From the NCBI RefSeq assembly GCF_001940165.2, contig NZ_CP135162.1, positions 2,996,001 to 3,060,000 on the forward strand: DNA of 64,000 nt. Direction: 5' to 3'. How positions within the stretch are numbered: the first letter of the stretch is position 1; every line of letters begins with the position of its first letter. The notes below the pieces were generated by a model, which did not search any database, was not told the origin of the DNA, and saw nothing but the letters and a program-made list of their open reading frames with translations. The stretch comes from Roseburia sp. 831b (GTDB lineage: Bacteria; Bacillota; Clostridia; Lachnospirales; Lachnospiraceae). A program made the translations under genes and the position numbers. Shown here piece by piece: positions 43,301 to 54,530 of this stretch.

Positions 43301-46300
43301 ATGCCAGAGACAATGAATAAAGAAACGACGAACCAGTCTGTATCATTCGATGCGATTCAGATTGGCCTTGCTTCACCGGAAAAGATCAGAGAATGGTCCA
43401 GAGGCGAAGTTAAGAAACCGGAAACCATTAATTACAGAACTTTGAAGCCTGAAAAAGATGGTTTGTTCTGCGAAAAGATTTTCGGACCAAGCAAGGACTG
43501 GGAGTGTCATTGTGGTAAATATAAGAAAATTCGTTACAAAGGTGTTGTTTGTGACCGTTGTGGCGTTGAGATTACAAAAGCCAGCGTTCGTAGAGAACGT
43601 ATGGGACACATTGAGCTTGCAGCTCCTGTGTCTCATATCTGGTATTTCAAGGGTATCCCATCCCGTATGGGATTAATCCTTGACTTATCTCCAAGAACCT
43701 TGGAGAAAGTACTTTATTTTGCATCTTACATCGTATTAGATGCTGGTGATACAGCTTTACAGTACAAACAGGTATTGTCTGAAGCAGAATACCAGGAAGC
43801 AAGAGAACAGTACGGCAATGCATTCCGTGTAGGAATGGGAGCAGAAGCAATTCAGGAATTATTGCATGCAATTGATCTTGAAAAAGATTCCGCAGAATTA
43901 AAAGCTGAATTGACAGATGCAACAGGTCAGAAACGTGCAAGAATCATCAAGAGACTGGAAGTTGTAGAAGCATTCCGTGAATCCGGCAACAAACCAGAGT
44001 GGATGATTATGACTGTAATTCCGGTTATCCCGCCAGACTTACGTCCTATGGTTCAGTTGGATGGTGGACGTTTTGCAACATCCGATTTGAATGATTTATA
44101 CAGAAGAATTATCAACAGAAATAACCGTCTGAGAAGACTGTTAGAGTTAGGTGCTCCTGACATCATCGTTCGTAACGAGAAACGTATGTTACAGGAAGCG
44201 GTTGATGCCTTGATCGATAATGGCCGTCGCGGACGTCCGGTAACCGGTCCTGGTAACAGAGCATTGAAATCTTTATCTGATATGTTAAAAGGTAAGGGAG
44301 GTCGTTTCAGACAGAACTTGCTTGGTAAACGAGTTGACTACTCAGGTCGTTCCGTTATCTGTGTAGAACCTAAGTTAAAGATTTATCAGTGTGGTCTTCC
44401 AAAAGAGATGGCAATCGAATTGTTCAAACCTTTTGTAATGAAAGAGTTAGTTGCCAACGGAACAGCGCACAACATCAAATCTGCTAAGAAAATGGTAGAA
44501 AGACTTCAGACAGAGGTTTGGGACGTTCTCGAAGAAGTAATCAAAGAACATCCGGTTATGTTAAACCGTGCTCCTACACTTCATAGATTAGGTATCCAGG
44601 CATTCGAGCCAATCTTAGTAGAAGGTAAAGCAATCAAACTTCACCCATTGGTATGTACCGCGTTCAACGCCGATTTCGACGGTGACCAGATGGCTGTACA
44701 TCTTCCATTGTCAGTAGAAGCTCAGGCTGAGTGTAGATTTATGTTATTATCTCCAAACAACCTGTTAAAACCATCCGATGGTGGCCCTGTGGCCGTTCCT
44801 TCACAGGATATGGTACTTGGTATCTACTACCTGACACAGGAAAGACCAGGTGTTAAGGGAGAAGGCAAATTCTTCAAGAGTGTAAACGAAGCAATCCTTG
44901 CTTACGAAAATGGTGTTATCACCCTTCACTCTAAGATTAAAGTCCGTATGACTAAGAAATTAGCGGACGGAACAGAAAAATCCGAGATTATCGAATCCAC
45001 ATTAGGACGTTTCATTTTCAATGAAATCATTCCACAGGATTTAGGATTTGTAGATAGAAGCATTCCGGAAAACGAGATGAAACTTGAAATCGACTTCCTG
45101 GTTGCCAAAAAGCAGATTAAACAGATTCTTGAAAAAGTAATCAACATTCATGGTGCTACAAAGACTGCAGAAGTACTCGATGATGTAAAGGCAATGGGTT
45201 ACAAATTCTCCACAAGAGCAGCAATGACCGTATCCATTTCCGATATGACAGTACCACCACAGAAACCAGAAATGATTGCTCAGGCTCAGGATACTGTAGA
45301 CAGAATTACAAGACAGTACAAACGTGGTCTTATCACAGAGGAAGAACGTTACAAAGAAGTTGTTGAAACATGGAAAGAGACCGATGATGAGCTGACGCAT
45401 GCTCTGTTATCCGGACTTGATAAATACAACAACATCTTCATGATGGCGGACTCTGGAGCCCGTGGTTCTGATAAACAGATCAAACAGTTAGCAGGTATGC
45501 GTGGTTTGATGGCTGATACAACAGGTCGTACCATCGAGCTGCCTATCAAGTCAAACTTCCGTGAAGGTCTTGACGTACTGGAATACTTCATGTCTGCGCA
45601 CGGTGCTCGTAAAGGACTTTCCGATACAGCGCTTCGTACAGCCGATTCCGGTTACCTGACAAGACGTCTTGTTGACGTTTCCCAGCATATGATCGTTCGT
45701 GAGTCCGATTGTTGCGAAGGAAAAGACAGAGAGATTCCAGGAATGTGGGTAAAAGCATTCATGGATGGAAAAGAAGAAATCGAAAGCTTACAGGAACGTA
45801 TTACAGGTCGTTTCTCCTGCAATACCATCTGCGACAAAGACGGAAATGTTCTTGTAAAAGCAAACCATATGATTACACCAAAACGTGCAGCACTTGTTAT
45901 GAGCAAAGGTGTGGATGAGAATGGAGAACCATTAACAAAAGTTAAGATTCGTACCGTACTTTCCTGCCGTTCCCACATGGGTGTTTGTGCAAAATGTTAC
46001 GGTGCTAACATGGCAACAGGCCAGGCAGTACAGGTTGGTGAAGCAATCGGTATCATCGCAGCACAGTCTATCGGTGAACCAGGTACACAGCTTACCATGC
46101 GTACGTTCCATACCGGTGGTGTTGCCGGAAACGATATCACACAGGGTCTTCCTCGTGTCGAGGAAATCTTTGAGGCAAGAAAACCTAAGGGTCTTGCCAT
46201 TATCACAGAATTTGGCGGCGTAGCTACCATCAAAGACACAAAGAAGAAACGTGAAATCATCGTTACCAACCAGGAAACAGGAGAGACAAAGGCTTACCTT

Positions 46301-46954
46301 ATCCCTTATGGTTCCAGAATTAAGATTATGGACGGAGCAGTACTTGAAGCCGGTGATGAGCTGACAGAAGGTTCTGTAAACCCACACGATATCCTGAAAA
46401 TCAAAGGTGTTCGTGCCGTTCAGGATTATATGCTTCGTGAAGTTCAGCGAGTATATCGTCTCCAGGGTGTAGAAATCAATGATAAACATATCGAGGTTAT
46501 TGTTCACCAGATGTTACAGAAGATTCGTGTAGAAGAAAACGGAGATTCTGATATGCTTCCAGGAACAATGGTAGATACATTAGATTTTGAAGATACAAAC
46601 GAATTGCTTGTAAAAGAAGGCAAGACTCCTGCAGAAGGTTCCCAGGTATTACTTGGTATTACCAAGGCATCTCTTGCTACGAACTCCTTCTTATCAGCAG
46701 CATCCTTCCAGGAAACAACAAAAGTTCTGACAGAAGCTGCAATTAAAGGAAAGATTGACCCATTGATTGGTATGAAAGAAAACGTAATCATCGGTAAATT
46801 AATTCCGGCAGGTACTGGTATGAAGAGATATCGTAACATCAAGTTAGACTCTGACGTAAGTCAGAATGATGACATCATGTTCGATGATTTCGACAACTTT
46901 GATATGGACTCCGTGGAAAATGAAGAAAAAGCTACAGAAACCGTAGAAGAATAA
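43301..46954 (+). CDS. rpoC: RNA polymerase beta-prime subunit
   Basis: 1217 residues. The catalytic Mg motif N-A-D-F-D-G-D-Q-M at 456-464 is intact. The N-terminal zinc ribbon (C-H-C-G...C-D-R-C-G near 68-88) and the trigger-loop region with R-T-F-H-T-G-G-V are complete. ATG at 43301 is preferred over an in-frame GTG at 43292 because the AAAGGGAG site is 8 bases before it. It follows rpoB by 26 bases and ends in an acidic tail. A terminator follows at 46960, so the operon ends here. Confidence 0.98.
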   Translation: MPETMNKETTNQSVSFDAIQIGLASPEKIREWSRGEVKKPETINYRTLKPEKDGLFCEKIFGPSKDWECHCGKYKKIRYKGVVCDRCGVEITKASVRRERMGHIELAAPVSHIWYFKGIPSRMGLILDLSPRTLEKVLYFASYIVLDAGDTALQYKQVLSEAEYQEAREQYGNAFRVGMGAEAIQELLHAIDLEKDSAELKAELTDATGQKRARIIKRLEVVEAFRESGNKPEWMIMTVIPVIPPDLRPMVQLDGGRFATSDLNDLYRRIINRNNRLRRLLELGAPDIIVRNEKRMLQEAVDALIDNGRRGRPVTGPGNRALKSLSDMLKGKGGRFRQNLLGKRVDYSGRSVICVEPKLKIYQCGLPKEMAIELFKPFVMKELVANGTAHNIKSAKKMVERLQTEVWDVLEEVIKEHPVMLNRAPTLHRLGIQAFEPILVEGKAIKLHPLVCTAFNADFDGDQMAVHLPLSVEAQAECRFMLLSPNNLLKPSDGGPVAVPSQDMVLGIYYLTQERPGVKGEGKFFKSVNEAILAYENGVITLHSKIKVRMTKKLADGTEKSEIIESTLGRFIFNEIIPQDLGFVDRSIPENEMKLEIDFLVAKKQIKQILEKVINIHGATKTAEVLDDVKAMGYKFSTRAAMTVSISDMTVPPQKPEMIAQAQDTVDRITRQYKRGLITEEERYKEVVETWKETDDELTHALLSGLDKYNNIFMMADSGARGSDKQIKQLAGMRGLMADTTGRTIELPIKSNFREGLDVLEYFMSAHGARKGLSDTALRTADSGYLTRRLVDVSQHMIVRESDCCEGKDREIPGMWVKAFMDGKEEIESLQERITGRFSCNTICDKDGNVLVKANHMITPKRAALVMSKGVDENGEPLTKVKIRTVLSCRSHMGVCAKCYGANMATGQAVQVGEAIGIIAAQSIGEPGTQLTMRTFHTGGVAGNDITQGLPRVEEIFEARKPKGLAIITEFGGVATIKDTKKKREIIVTNQETGETKAYLIPYGSRIKIMDGAVLEAGDELTEGSVNPHDILKIKGVRAVQDYMLREVQRVYRLQGVEINDKHIEVIVHQMLQKIRVEENGDSDMLPGTMVDTLDFEDTNELLVKEGKTPAEGSQVLLGITKASLATNSFLSAASFQETTKVLTEAAIKGKIDPLIGMKENVIIGKLIPAGTGMKRYRNIKLDSDVSQNDDIMFDDFDNFDMDSVENEEKATETVEE

Positions 46955-46959
46955 AAGGT

Positions 46960-46996
46960 AAGAGGCTGCCGCATTTGGGTGCGCAGCCTCTTTTTC
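46960..46996 (+). terminator. Terminator of rpoB-rpoC
   Basis: AAGAGGCTGC pairs with GCAGCCTCTT across a short loop (46960-46992), followed by TTTTT. It separates rpoC from the surface cassette. Confidence 0.85.
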
Positions 46997-47199
46997 TTTG
47001 TGTTATAGAAAAATGATGCTTCAACAAAAAGATTTTGTATCAGGAAAAAAACATAAAAAATTCGAGAAAATTTAGGAAATTAGTTCAGCTTTTTGTCAAA
47101 ACATCCGATAAAATTGATAAGAGTTATTGCAACATAAAATTAACTTTAAGGAAAACATTTGATTTCAAGGATAGAAAACAAAGCAAAGGAGAAATGTTT

Positions 47200-50100
47200 A
47201 TGTACAAGGACGTAAAAGAAAAATTTTCTTGGAAAACGATGAAAAAGGTTTTGGCAGTCGTTGTTTCAATCTGTCTGGTGGTTACGATTGTGCAATTGCC
47301 AGGTATTACAGCGCATGCAGAAGACGGAGTCGTTTACCATGATTACTGGAATTCAGCGGAAGGAGAGAAGTCAGCAGTTGAGGAAAAGACTGTGGCGGCA
47401 ATGTTTACCATCAATCAGAACACGGATGGTGCAGAGCAGCTTGAGAGTGTTGCCTTTGATTTGCAGAAGAATATTGCATTGGATGCAACATCCGCAAATA
47501 AAGCAACGGCAACTGTTTATGTAAATCCAACCAATGCAAATGATCCGACAAGCGGAACATATTTATGCCAGGTAGAAGGTCAGGGAAATCTTGACGAAGG
47601 AACCAACCGGATTCAGCTGAATGCAACACAGGCAGCGCTTGCCCAAGGAACCGTAGTAGCGGTTGTTGTAGGTTTGAACGGGGATGATTTTTCTTTCCAG
47701 GAGAATGCTTCTGATGAGACAGGAAAGACATTGGTTCAGACAGCAGATGGCTGGGTTGATGCTGGAACACGTAGCCAGTGCCTGAACATTTCTTTAAAAA
47801 CAAGTGATGTGGCAGACAAGAATGCAGATGTTGTGGCTGCAGATGCAACAGATGACTCAGATACAGTTACAGATGAGCCTCAGAATGATATAGATGCAGC
47901 GGACGTGCAGGATGACCAGAGTGTTTCAGAGGCAGAAGAGAATGCTCAGGAAGAGAACGCAGATGCTATCGATTCCTATTCCAATGAGGAAAACGGAATT
48001 GCACTTACAGCAGCAAATCCAATTGAGATTACAGAGGATATGATTGAGTTGGTTTCCAATGCAACCGCATCTTCTGACGGAAGTGAAGTCCGCCCAATCA
48101 TTAAAGTAACTTATCAGGGAACTGTTCTGGAAGAAGGAACAGATTACACCTGTTCGGTAAAAAAATTAAGTGGGAACTCCTGGAGTGATGTTGGAACAGA
48201 AGCCCAGATTGTAGTAAACGGTATGGGCAGCTATACAAGCTATGCAACCTGTAATTACCGTGTATGTGCTGACATTGCAACGCAGCTTGATGTTTCTGAG
48301 ACATTACCGGCACAGACTTACACAGGTTCTGCAATCACTTTAAATTCCTTGTACACCATTCATTCAGATTCTAACTTAACAGCAGAGGATCTGAATGTAG
48401 AATACAAAAACAACCTGAATGCGGGGGAAGCAACCGTAACAATCAGCCCAAAGACAAGCACAGACTTTGGTGGAAAGATTGAGAAAACTTTCACAATCAA
48501 TAAAGTAGATATCAGCACTTTGCCAGAATCCGCTTTTTCTTATGATAAGAAAGTTGTTTATAATCCGACTGCGTCCGTTACACCACCAACGGTAACCGTC
48601 AGCTATAATAACAACACACTTTCTGCCGGCGCGGATTACAAGGTGACAGCATCCGGGTTTGACAAAGCCGGAAATGCAACCATCACATTAGATGCAGATA
48701 ACGGCACCAATGATGTGAAGAACTATACCGGAAAGAAGAGCCTGTCTGTAACCGTAGATCCATGCTCCTTGTCAGGGTCTAACATTACTGTTACATTAGA
48801 CAACACAAAATTCACTTATACAGGTTCTTCCATTACGCCAGGTACCATTGTGATGAAATATGGCGATACCACCATCTATGAAAAAGGTGATAACAAGTCT
48901 TTATTCAAGGTTACCTACAAAGATGCAAACGGAGGAACAAACACCACAGATTATGGTGTGATTACCGGTACAATCGAACCAACGGATACCAATACAAATT
49001 ATACCGGAGCCAAAACTTTTACATACGAAATTACCAAGACAACATTAAGCTCTGACAACATCGAGCTGACGCATGATGATTCGAAGAACTATAACAATGC
49101 AGCATTGGTTCAGTATGCAAAAGATAATGGACTTCTTGCAGTAAAACTGTTAAGCGGCTCCACAGCAGTAACATTAGACAGCGATGAAGTAACACTGAAA
49201 GATAAGAATACCGGACATGTGTTGACAAGTTCTGATTTTTCAACCAACTATCAGTACAACAGATCGGTGTCAACCTCAAGTGCTAGAGCCCAGGTGACAT
49301 TTACCGGAAAAGGCAATTATACCGGAAGCATGACCGTAAGCTTCCTGATTGCACAGGATATCAGTACCTTGAAAAACATTCCAACTTCTTTTGACCCACT
49401 TCCATATAAAGGAAATGGCAAGGAAGTAACTTATGCGGAAGGCGCAGTTGTCATCAAGAACGATGACAGTGAAATCCTGACACAGGGAGAAGACAGCAGT
49501 GCCGATTACACCGTAGAATACAGCAACAATACCGCAATTGGAACCGCTACCTACAAGATTATCGGTAACGGAAATGTGACATCCAAGGGATGTTTCGTTG
49601 GAAGTGTTGAAAGACCCTTCACAATTACCAAGAAAAACCTTGCGGACGAGGATGTTGTTGTAACAATTAATCCGGTGGATTATAAAGAAGGAACAACAGA
49701 GACGGTTTTGAACTACGACCAGATTGAGGTAAAATACGGGGAGGAAACACTCCAGGGTGGAGCAAGCCGTGATTACATCATTCAGGGCTATGAAGGAAAT
49801 CATAAATGTGGAACTGCGTATGTAACGTTACAGGGTGTTGGTGACAATTATACCGGAACCAAGACAGTTGAATTCCAGATTCGCGGAAAAGAAATCACAG
49901 CAGCAAATGGATATTCCGTTGAAGTGACAAACTACACTTACACAGGTGGAAATATCATCCCGGAGATTACAGTAATAAAGGATAAGGGATTGCCAACAGA
50001 GGCTAAGTTAGACCGAAAGAATTATACAATCTCCTATCAGCAGAACGGTGCTTCTGCAACACCGCAGGATGTTGGGGAATATGACATCATTGTAAGTGGA

Positions 50101-53100
50101 AATAATGACAACAATTATACCGGTACTTTGACAGGAAGCTTTAGCATTTTACAAAGACCGGTGAATGACACAAAGATTACACAGAATCAGATTTCAGCAT
50201 CTGCGTATTCTTTTACTGGAAATCAGGTAAAACCAAAAATCGTCTTAAGCCATGAATTGAGTGGTTCCACGATAAAACTGGTGGAAGGCACTGATTATAC
50301 AGTAGCATATGAGAATAACGTAAATGCAGGAGAGGATACCGCAAAGGCAATTGTTACCGGAATGGGCAACTATTCTGGAACACGTGAAATCACCTTTAGT
50401 ATTGCGAAAAAGAGCTTAAAAGAAGCCGATGTTGTAATCGAGCCGGTTGGCGTGCAGGCTTATACAGGAAAAGCAATTAAGCCAAAACCAACGGTAACAC
50501 TTGGCGATTATGAGTTAAAAGAAGGCGTTGATTTTGAATATTATTATTCTTCTAACAACGTTGAGATTGGAACAAACAAAGCGAAAGTAGGAATCAGAGC
50601 GATAGATGGAGGAAACTTCCAGTTAACCAAGGAAGTGACATTCTCGATTCAGGCATCCATCAGTGCAAACTTTAATATGGAATTTACAAATCCAGTCGAT
50701 GAGTCCAACGAATATTTCTATACAGGTTCTGCAATCAGACCGGGAGTGAAACTTGAAAGTGATGATGGTGCAATACTTCGTCAGGGAACCGATTATGTTG
50801 TGACATACAGTGACAACACTAACGCAGGGGTTGCAAAAGTTTTGGTAAGAGGTATTGGAAGTTATACAGGTTCGATTGAAAGGACCTTTACCATCAAACC
50901 AGTAGAGATGGAAGATGTTATGGTAAATCTTACGAATGCAAGCAATACATTCACCTACACAGGTAGTCAGATTATGCCGACAATCCGTTCTATCACGTAT
51001 GGTAACTATACACTTGCATCCAATGATACCTACAATGTTGCTTATGGAGCAAACACCAATGTGGCAGATGGAGGAACCATTTCCATTACTTCCACAGGAA
51101 ATAACTTTACCGGAACAAAAGAAGTTGCATTTACTATTGCACCAAAAGATATCAGCAAGAGTGAAACCGCATTTGCAAATGATATCGTATTATCTGCAAA
51201 TGATGAGACAGTAGCTTCCATTCCAACACAAAGTTATACGGGAACAACCATTACACCAGATATTAAACCTCAATATAAAGTGTCTGCTACGGATACAAAG
51301 GCATTGGTACTGAATACAGACTACACGGTATTGATTGAGAACAACATTGATCCGGGTGTTGCAACGATGACCTTTACCGGTACAGCAAACTATACCGGAA
51401 CCGTAAAACAGAACTTTACCATTGCAAGAGATATCTCTGGTGCAACAGTAGAAGGCATTGAGGAGACCTATCCTTATACCGGAAACGAGATTAAAGTAGA
51501 AGATAACTTAAAAGTATCACTGGATGGCTCGGATGGAGATCCGTATCAGTTAAATGCAGCTGACTATAACGTAACTTACAAAGATAACGTAAAAGCAGGA
51601 ACAGCAACCGTTACCATTTCTGGTAATGAGAAGAACTTCTATACAGGTTCTATTGAAAAAACATTCAAAATCAAAGCCAACTTTGGGGATGATTCCACAA
51701 CAGTAGCTGAGATTGAGGATGTACCAAGAGATCCGTCCGACAATAGCGGAAAGACGTATCACCCAGAGACTCTTGAGATTACCTGCGGTGGAAATACATT
51801 TAACAACGCAGAATCGAACGAGAACTATGATGTAACATACGAAAATGATACAAAGATTGGAACAGCAACTCTTACACTTACCGGTAAAGGAGAATTCTAT
51901 GAAGGAACCAAGACGGTAACGTATGATATCGTTCCGGCAAATTCAACCTTTAAGGTAGTATACAAGAATGACGAGAAGATTCCAGACCAGAAATTCTGTG
52001 GAAAAGAGATTACATTTGACCCAGAATCTGAGGATTTCCCATTTACGGTATATTATGTAGAGGAAGATGGAACAACCGAACGTGAGTTAGTCTACGGAAA
52101 AGACTACGAATTGAAATACAACAACAACGTGAATGCAAATGTCACACTTCAGGATGATGGTTCATTCCAGGATGCAGCGACAAAGGCAGAGGTTGTGATC
52201 AATGGTATTGGAAAATACAAACATGATAACAAGAAGACCTGTACCTTCACAATTCTGCCGTTACTGTTAAATGATCTTGTGATTAACGATTCCAAATTTC
52301 TCCCAGAAGGAAGTGAGGATGTCATTGGTCCAAGAGAGTATACAGGAAAAACGGTGACTCCTTCCGAAATCCAGATTCAGAATGTGGATGCCGAGACAGG
52401 AGATGTTATCTACACCTTAACAAAAGAGGATTACACCTTAACACCTGAGACAAAACTTACCGGTGAAGATGGCTCCGTTGTAAAGACATATACATACGAA
52501 GCAGGTTCTAAGACAGCATGTGTAACCATCAAGGGAAATGGTCAGAACTGCATTGGCACCAAGACCATCGAATATGATATTGCACAGATGGATATCGCAA
52601 AGACAAAGATTACCACAACTGCACAGGAGTACACAGGCTATGCATTACAGCCAGATGTACAGGTGGTAAATCCACTCAATGACAATGCGGTATTAGTACT
52701 GAATGAAGATTACTACTTAGTGTATGAGAACAATGTAGATGCCGGAGTGGCAACTGTCCGTGTAGAAGCAAATGACACAGACGGACATAACTTCAAAGGC
52801 ACCGTTGAGACAACATTTAAGATTAATCCGATTGCAATTACAGCATCTTCTATTACGGTAGACGAGATTCCAAGCCAGGATTATTCAGGAGCAGGAGTGA
52901 CACCGGACGTTGCAATCAGCTATACAGATCCACAGGGAGTGGTAAATGCACTTCATGAGGGAACAGACTACGAGTTGTCCTATGCAAACAATACAAAAGC
53001 AGGAACAGCACGTGTTATCATCGCCGGAAAAGGTAACTTTACCGGAACAACAGCAAAACCATTTACGATTAATCCATGTAACATCGAAGACAATGTGAAC

Positions 53101-54510
53101 ATTACAATTGATCCGATTGGCAATCAGGCATATACCGGAAGCAACATTACACCAAATGTAACCGTACGTGACCGTGATTACCAGATGAAATCTGGTGTGG
53201 ATTACACCGTAACTTATACGAACAACAAAGAACTTGGAATTGCAACTGCAACCGTAGTTGGAAAAGGCAATTACAAAGGTTCACTTTCAACAACCTTCCA
53301 GATTGCAAGTGATATTTCAAAAGCAGTGATTGGAAATGGAGTTGCAAAGGAGTATACTTATACTGGAATCGAGATTTGCCCGGTACCATCGAATGTACAC
53401 ATTGGAACTACAAACTTAGTTGCAGGTACCGATTACACCGTATCCTATGAGGAGAATATAAATGCCGGAACCGGTAAAGTCATTCTTTCCGGTATGGGAA
53501 CTTATGGTGGTACCTTAGAACAGGAATTCACAATCAAACAGAAAGATATTTCAGATTCAGATGTGAAGATGACCGGTTATACCGACAAAGCAACTTACAC
53601 AGAAACAGAAGTGACCTTACCAATTGGATTTACATATGGTACAATGACATTAGAGCAGGATACCGATTTTGCAATTTCCTATACAGATAACTTCGCATTA
53701 GGAACTGCATACTTTGAGGTTGTCGGACTTGGAAACTATACAGGAACCATCACAAAGAGATTTGAGATTGTGAAGAAGAGTGTGGATGACAGTGATATTA
53801 CCGTCACAGATATGTCTTCTACCTACACTTATGAGGGCGAAGAGATTGCACCGGTTCCTACTTTGAATAATGGTGATGAGAAGATGACACCGGATATTGA
53901 TTACACAGTTGCTTATGAAAATAACAACGGTGTAGGTGTTGCAACCATGACCATCACAGGTATTGGAAGATATCAGGGAACACGCGAAGTAAAATATAAC
54001 ATTTTACGTAAGAGTGTGGTAAACTGTAAGACATCCAGTGTTGGAACCCAGATTTATACAGGATCTGACATTGAACCTACTGTTACAGTAAAAGATGGTG
54101 AGAAGGACCTTGTAAAAGGAACAGATTACACCATCATGTATGCAAATAACAGAAAGTCAGGAAGTGGATCTGTTATCATCGCCGGAAAAGGCAACTATAC
54201 GGTAACCAAGACCGTTCGTTTTGATATCAGACCAGGCGGAACAAGCAGTTTCATGGTCAATGCAACAACAAATGATTCCATCGGACTTGCATGGGGCGCA
54301 CAGGGTGTTGTGACCGGTTACGAGATTTATCGTGCCGACGCAAGTGGTAATTACACCAGAATCGCCCGTACCAGAGGAACCAGCTACACAGACAAAGGTC
54401 TTAATGCAGGAACAGCTTACACTTACAAAGTGAGAGCATATCTTGTGACAGATGATGAGACTTATTACAGCAATTTCTCTGACGGAGTTACAGGAACAAC
54501 GAACAACTAG
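47200..54510 (+). CDS. Giant secreted protein with about 24 Ig-like repeats and a fibronectin III domain
   Basis: 2436 residues. Signal peptide: K-K-V-L-A-V-V-V-S-I-C-L-V-V-T-I with a likely cut after A-H-A at residue 40. Residues 41-200 form an unrecognised globular domain, then an acidic linker (about 205-267). From about 273 to 2345 come some 24 units of 75-110 residues with the theme Y-T-G-x-x-I-x-P ... G-T-D-Y-T-V-x-Y-x-N-N ... A-G-x-A-T-V ... G-N-Y-T-G-T ... F-T-I. A fibronectin III domain (about 2347-2436) ends the protein. No LPxTG-type sorting signal or surface-binding repeat is seen. Start at 47200 is set by AGGAGA 7 bases before; ATG at 47194 also fits. A probable adhesin or scaffold. 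Confidence 0.8.
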   Translation: MYKDVKEKFSWKTMKKVLAVVVSICLVVTIVQLPGITAHAEDGVVYHDYWNSAEGEKSAVEEKTVAAMFTINQNTDGAEQLESVAFDLQKNIALDATSANKATATVYVNPTNANDPTSGTYLCQVEGQGNLDEGTNRIQLNATQAALAQGTVVAVVVGLNGDDFSFQENASDETGKTLVQTADGWVDAGTRSQCLNISLKTSDVADKNADVVAADATDDSDTVTDEPQNDIDAADVQDDQSVSEAEENAQEENADAIDSYSNEENGIALTAANPIEITEDMIELVSNATASSDGSEVRPIIKVTYQGTVLEEGTDYTCSVKKLSGNSWSDVGTEAQIVVNGMGSYTSYATCNYRVCADIATQLDVSETLPAQTYTGSAITLNSLYTIHSDSNLTAEDLNVEYKNNLNAGEATVTISPKTSTDFGGKIEKTFTINKVDISTLPESAFSYDKKVVYNPTASVTPPTVTVSYNNNTLSAGADYKVTASGFDKAGNATITLDADNGTNDVKNYTGKKSLSVTVDPCSLSGSNITVTLDNTKFTYTGSSITPGTIVMKYGDTTIYEKGDNKSLFKVTYKDANGGTNTTDYGVITGTIEPTDTNTNYTGAKTFTYEITKTTLSSDNIELTHDDSKNYNNAALVQYAKDNGLLAVKLLSGSTAVTLDSDEVTLKDKNTGHVLTSSDFSTNYQYNRSVSTSSARAQVTFTGKGNYTGSMTVSFLIAQDISTLKNIPTSFDPLPYKGNGKEVTYAEGAVVIKNDDSEILTQGEDSSADYTVEYSNNTAIGTATYKIIGNGNVTSKGCFVGSVERPFTITKKNLADEDVVVTINPVDYKEGTTETVLNYDQIEVKYGEETLQGGASRDYIIQGYEGNHKCGTAYVTLQGVGDNYTGTKTVEFQIRGKEITAANGYSVEVTNYTYTGGNIIPEITVIKDKGLPTEAKLDRKNYTISYQQNGASATPQDVGEYDIIVSGNNDNNYTGTLTGSFSILQRPVNDTKITQNQISASAYSFTGNQVKPKIVLSHELSGSTIKLVEGTDYTVAYENNVNAGEDTAKAIVTGMGNYSGTREITFSIAKKSLKEADVVIEPVGVQAYTGKAIKPKPTVTLGDYELKEGVDFEYYYSSNNVEIGTNKAKVGIRAIDGGNFQLTKEVTFSIQASISANFNMEFTNPVDESNEYFYTGSAIRPGVKLESDDGAILRQGTDYVVTYSDNTNAGVAKVLVRGIGSYTGSIERTFTIKPVEMEDVMVNLTNASNTFTYTGSQIMPTIRSITYGNYTLASNDTYNVAYGANTNVADGGTISITSTGNNFTGTKEVAFTIAPKDISKSETAFANDIVLSANDETVASIPTQSYTGTTITPDIKPQYKVSATDTKALVLNTDYTVLIENNIDPGVATMTFTGTANYTGTVKQNFTIARDISGATVEGIEETYPYTGNEIKVEDNLKVSLDGSDGDPYQLNAADYNVTYKDNVKAGTATVTISGNEKNFYTGSIEKTFKIKANFGDDSTTVAEIEDVPRDPSDNSGKTYHPETLEITCGGNTFNNAESNENYDVTYENDTKIGTATLTLTGKGEFYEGTKTVTYDIVPANSTFKVVYKNDEKIPDQKFCGKEITFDPESEDFPFTVYYVEEDGTTERELVYGKDYELKYNNNVNANVTLQDDGSFQDAATKAEVVINGIGKYKHDNKKTCTFTILPLLLNDLVINDSKFLPEGSEDVIGPREYTGKTVTPSEIQIQNVDAETGDVIYTLTKEDYTLTPETKLTGEDGSVVKTYTYEAGSKTACVTIKGNGQNCIGTKTIEYDIAQMDIAKTKITTTAQEYTGYALQPDVQVVNPLNDNAVLVLNEDYYLVYENNVDAGVATVRVEANDTDGHNFKGTVETTFKINPIAITASSITVDEIPSQDYSGAGVTPDVAISYTDPQGVVNALHEGTDYELSYANNTKAGTARVIIAGKGNFTGTTAKPFTINPCNIEDNVNITIDPIGNQAYTGSNITPNVTVRDRDYQMKSGVDYTVTYTNNKELGIATATVVGKGNYKGSLSTTFQIASDISKAVIGNGVAKEYTYTGIEICPVPSNVHIGTTNLVAGTDYTVSYEENINAGTGKVILSGMGTYGGTLEQEFTIKQKDISDSDVKMTGYTDKATYTETEVTLPIGFTYGTMTLEQDTDFAISYTDNFALGTAYFEVVGLGNYTGTITKRFEIVKKSVDDSDITVTDMSSTYTYEGEEIAPVPTLNNGDEKMTPDIDYTVAYENNNGVGVATMTITGIGRYQGTREVKYNILRKSVVNCKTSSVGTQIYTGSDIEPTVTVKDGEKDLVKGTDYTIMYANNRKSGSGSVIIAGKGNYTVTKTVRFDIRPGGTSSFMVNATTNDSIGLAWGAQGVVTGYEIYRADASGNYTRIARTRGTSYTDKGLNAGTAYTYKVRAYLVTDDETYYSNFSDGVTGTTNN
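48010..54235 (+). repeat. Array of diverged Ig-like repeat modules
   Basis: About 24 tandem modules encoded in the giant gene, each 225-330 bases. The repeats differ at DNA level; the shared theme is at protein level (Y-T-G, D-Y-T-V-x-Y, N-Y-T-G-T). Modules 2, 3, 14 and 15 are the most diverged (for example Y-T-G lost in 14 and 15). Confidence 0.75.
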
Positions 54511-54530
54511 TGGAAAAGTGGAACTGATTT

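Noticed and set aside
47040..47199. A promoter for the giant gene
   Set aside because: Candidates TTGATA/TAAAAT (15-base spacer) and TCCGATAA without a proper -35 were considered; neither fits sigma-A or SigD well enough.
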